Assembly (NCBI GenBank): GCA_017623655.1
Contig: JAGAON010000003.1
Coordinates: 124,001 to 188,000, forward strand
From: Prevotella sp.
Lineage (GTDB): Bacteria; Bacteroidota; Bacteroidia; Bacteroidales; Bacteroidaceae
Direction of reading: 5' to 3'
Length of the DNA stretch: 64,000 nt
The translations under genes were made by a program, and so were the position numbers. Position 1 is the first letter of the stretch, and each line of letters starts with the position of its first letter. Below the pieces are notes generated by a model. It was given only the letters and a program-made list of their open reading frames with translations. It ran no database searches and was not told the DNA's origin. Shown here piece by piece: positions 62,408-64,000 of this stretch.

Positions 62408-63010
62408 ATGGATAAAGTAAGCTATGCCCTCGGTTTGGGTATCGGTTCCCAGCTGAAAAGCATGGGCGCAGAGTCTCTCTGCATTGATGATTTCGCTCAG
62501 GCGATAAAGGATTCACTTGCCGGCAAGGAGCAAATCAAGGCCTCCGAGGCGCAGAAGATAGTTCAGGAATTTTTTGAAGAGCAGGAGAAGGTGCAGCGCG
62601 CAAAGGCTGCCGAGAACGGTGCCAAGGCCAAGGCTGCCGGCGAGCAGTATCTGGCCGAGAACGCAAAGAAGGACGGCGTGAAGGTGACTGAGTCCGGATT
62701 GCAGTACATTGTGCTCAATGAGGGCACAGGAAAGCAGCCCAAGGCCACTGACAGTGTGGTGTGTCACTACGAGGGTTTCCTCACGGACGGCACCATGTTC
62801 GATTCAAGTGTGCAGCGCGGAGCGCCCGCCACATTCCCGCTTAACGGTGTCATTGCGGGATGGACGGAAGGCTTGCAGCTGATGAAGGAGGGTGCGAAGT
62901 ACCGTTTCTTCATCCCTTACAACCTCGGATATGGCGAGGCCGGCGCCGCGGGAGCCATCCCTCCGTATGCCGCTCTCATCTTCGACGTGGAGCTGATAGA
63001 AGTGAAGTAA
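62408..63010 (+). CDS. Cytoplasmic FKBP-type peptidyl-prolyl isomerase
   Basis: 200 residues with no signal peptide. An N-terminal helical dimerisation region (about 1-85, ALGLGIGSQLKSMGAESLC, Mip/FkpA-like) is followed by an FKBP domain (about 95-200): VVCHYEGFLTDGTMFDSS, VIAGWTEGLQLMKEGAKYRF, NLGYGEAGAAGAIPPYAAL. Active-site residues appear complete. A secreted paralogue follows 52 nt later. Confidence 0.93.
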   Translation: MDKVSYALGLGIGSQLKSMGAESLCIDDFAQAIKDSLAGKEQIKASEAQKIVQEFFEEQEKVQRAKAAENGAKAKAAGEQYLAENAKKDGVKVTESGLQYIVLNEGTGKQPKATDSVVCHYEGFLTDGTMFDSSVQRGAPATFPLNGVIAGWTEGLQLMKEGAKYRFFIPYNLGYGEAGAAGAIPPYAALIFDVELIEVK

Positions 63011-63062
63011 GGCACGGAAGAGTACAGAAAACATAAGAACACATAAAATAACAGAACTAAAA

Positions 63063-63935
63063 ATGAAGAAAGTCACACTTGCAGCAATGGTTGCTATCGC
63101 AGCGGCTGCTTTCACATCTTGCGGTAACGGTACCCCAAGTGCAAACCTGAAAAACGACATTGACACCCTGAGCTATGCCATAGGCGTGGCGCAGTCAGAC
63201 GGTATCAAGGAATATCTTGCCGAGCGTATGGGCATAGACACAGCATACGTGGACGAGTTCCTCAAAGGTGTAACAGAGGGAGCAACGGCCGGTGACGACA
63301 AAAAGAAGGCCGCATACATGGCCGGCTTGCAGATAGGACAGCAGTTCGGAACGCAGATGGTGAAGGGCGCCAACTACGAACTCTTCGGCAATGACAGCAC
63401 GCAGACAATATCATTGAAGAACGTTATCGCCGGTTTCGCCGCCGGAGTGAAGGGCAAGGGCATGCTGATGACCACGGAAGTGGCACGCAAGACGCTTGAC
63501 ACAAAGATGACAGCGATAAAGAAAGCCAGCATGGAAAAGCAGTTCGGCGACTACAAGAAGGAGAACGAGAAGTTCCTTGCCGACAACGCCAAGAAGCCGG
63601 GCGTGCAGACATTGCCAAGCGGCGTACAGTACAAGGTGCTCACAGAGGGCAAGGGAGCGGTAGCTACCGACACCACAAAGCTGAAGGTTCACTATGAGGG
63701 CAAGACCATCGACGGGCAGGTATTCGACTCAAGCTACAAGCGCGGCGAGCCGGTTGAGATGATTCCTACACAGGTTATACCGGGATGGAAGGAAGTGCTC
63801 ACCAAGATGCCGGTAGGCTCAAAGTGGGAGGTTTACATCCCTTCTGACCTCGCTTACGGTCCGGAAGGCCGCGGACAGGTAATCAAGCCTTTCTCAACCC
63901 TCGTGTTTACAATAGAGGTTATCGGCGTTAAATAA
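63063..63935 (+). CDS. Lipoprotein FKBP-type peptidyl-prolyl isomerase
   Basis: 290 residues. The signal peptide ends in a lipobox-like AAFTSCGNG, so it is likely lipid-anchored in the periplasm. An FkpA/Mip-type helical region (about 25-180, LSYAIGVAQSDGIKEYL and GLQIGQQFGTQMV) is followed by an FKBP domain with KVHYEGKTIDGQVFDSSYKRG, VIPGWKEVLTKMPVGSKW, PSDLAYGPEGRGQVI and ending VFTIEVIGVK. It pairs with the cytoplasmic isomerase upstream. The remaining 65 nt to the window edge show no gene. Confidence 0.93.
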   Translation: MKKVTLAAMVAIAAAAFTSCGNGTPSANLKNDIDTLSYAIGVAQSDGIKEYLAERMGIDTAYVDEFLKGVTEGATAGDDKKKAAYMAGLQIGQQFGTQMVKGANYELFGNDSTQTISLKNVIAGFAAGVKGKGMLMTTEVARKTLDTKMTAIKKASMEKQFGDYKKENEKFLADNAKKPGVQTLPSGVQYKVLTEGKGAVATDTTKLKVHYEGKTIDGQVFDSSYKRGEPVEMIPTQVIPGWKEVLTKMPVGSKWEVYIPSDLAYGPEGRGQVIKPFSTLVFTIEVIGVK

Positions 63936-64000
63936 GACTAAACAGTATAAGTTTTGGGTTGTATGTCCTTCGTATTCGGATGTGATAGCGTCAGAATGCG

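Noticed and set aside
1-64000. tRNA or rRNA genes
   Set aside because: No cloverleaf with TTC-A/CCA-type features and no conserved rRNA stretch was noticed on either strand while reading the gaps. A tRNAscan-type run would be decisive.
63950-64000. Start of another GGTTGTAGG-type repeat at the window edge
   Set aside because: Only GTTTTGGGTTGTATGTC is visible; too short to call without the sequence beyond the edge.

Overview
The window comes from a Bacteroidota genome, most likely order Bacteroidales and probably Prevotellaceae or a relative. The evidence is: (i) repeated Bacteroidetes-type promoters (TTG or TTTG, 19-20 nt, then TAnnTTTG) in front of genes; (ii) an N-succinyl/N-acetyl arginine cluster, glutamine synthetase III, LL-diaminopimelate aminotransferase, TonB receptor, OmpP1/FadL-type porin and Reg_prop/Y_Y_Y sensor, all in Bacteroidales style; (iii) TAATG/ATGA gene overlaps and few Shine-Dalgarno sites. 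The DNA is moderately GC-rich. No rRNA, tRNA, CRISPR array, transposase or phage gene was seen.

Layout. 1-9.3 kb: arginine and proline synthesis (argG end, argC, argD, proC, proB, proA), then murF and a membrane acyltransferase. 9.4-19.5 kb: OmpP1/FadL porin, dtd, a FabK/nitronate monooxygenase-type enzyme, lptB, an outer-membrane barrel, a small membrane protein-CYTH pair, prfB and an acyl-CoA ligase. 19.7-29.2 kb: a signalling block made of a REC-PP2C phosphatase, a membrane beta-propeller protein, a periplasmic-propeller kinase homologue whose phospho-acceptor His is replaced by Asp, a soluble intact histidine kinase, and a TonB receptor with an N-terminal TPR-like domain. 29.2-32.5 kb: an ArgE-like deacylase, a ProX-type tRNA deacylase and a surface lipoprotein. 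33.2-43.0 kb: a nitrogen-assimilation island (asnB, amt, glnK, dapF, dapL, an outer-membrane protein, glnN). 43.5-52.1 kb: nadA, cysS, a U32 peptidase-family protein, sufE and a 1343-residue SNF2 helicase. 52.5-57.7 kb: a 1731-residue GH51-GH43 arabinofuranosidase ending in a dockerin-like domain. 58-64 kb: a small basic membrane protein, a FucP-type sugar transporter, an O-methyltransferase, aroQ, a sirtuin and two FKBP isomerases.

The most unusual content lies between the genes. Thirteen intergenic elements are each exactly 85 bp and contain exactly four 19-bp dyad-like units separated by 3-bp spacers (22-bp pitch). The idealised unit is GTAATCAGCACCTGATTAC, with alternative outer arms. They occur only in tandem or convergent gaps and in none of the five divergent gaps. 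Six GGACGCACC palindromic elements all lie within about 120 bp of one of these arrays, often joined by a conserved linker, so they look like parts of a composite element. Three roughly 320-bp nested inverted repeats (ends AACCCCGAAGGGGTGACA), four GGGGAGG-type inverted repeats, several CCAACCTCCAACC-type repeats and an AT-rich inverted repeat fill most other gaps. Some of these supply the 3' coding end of a gene (proB, the O-methyltransferase) or sit inside one (argE). What the 85-bp arrays do is unknown. The two leading ideas are repeated protein-binding sites on one face of the helix and 3'-UTR RNA structures.
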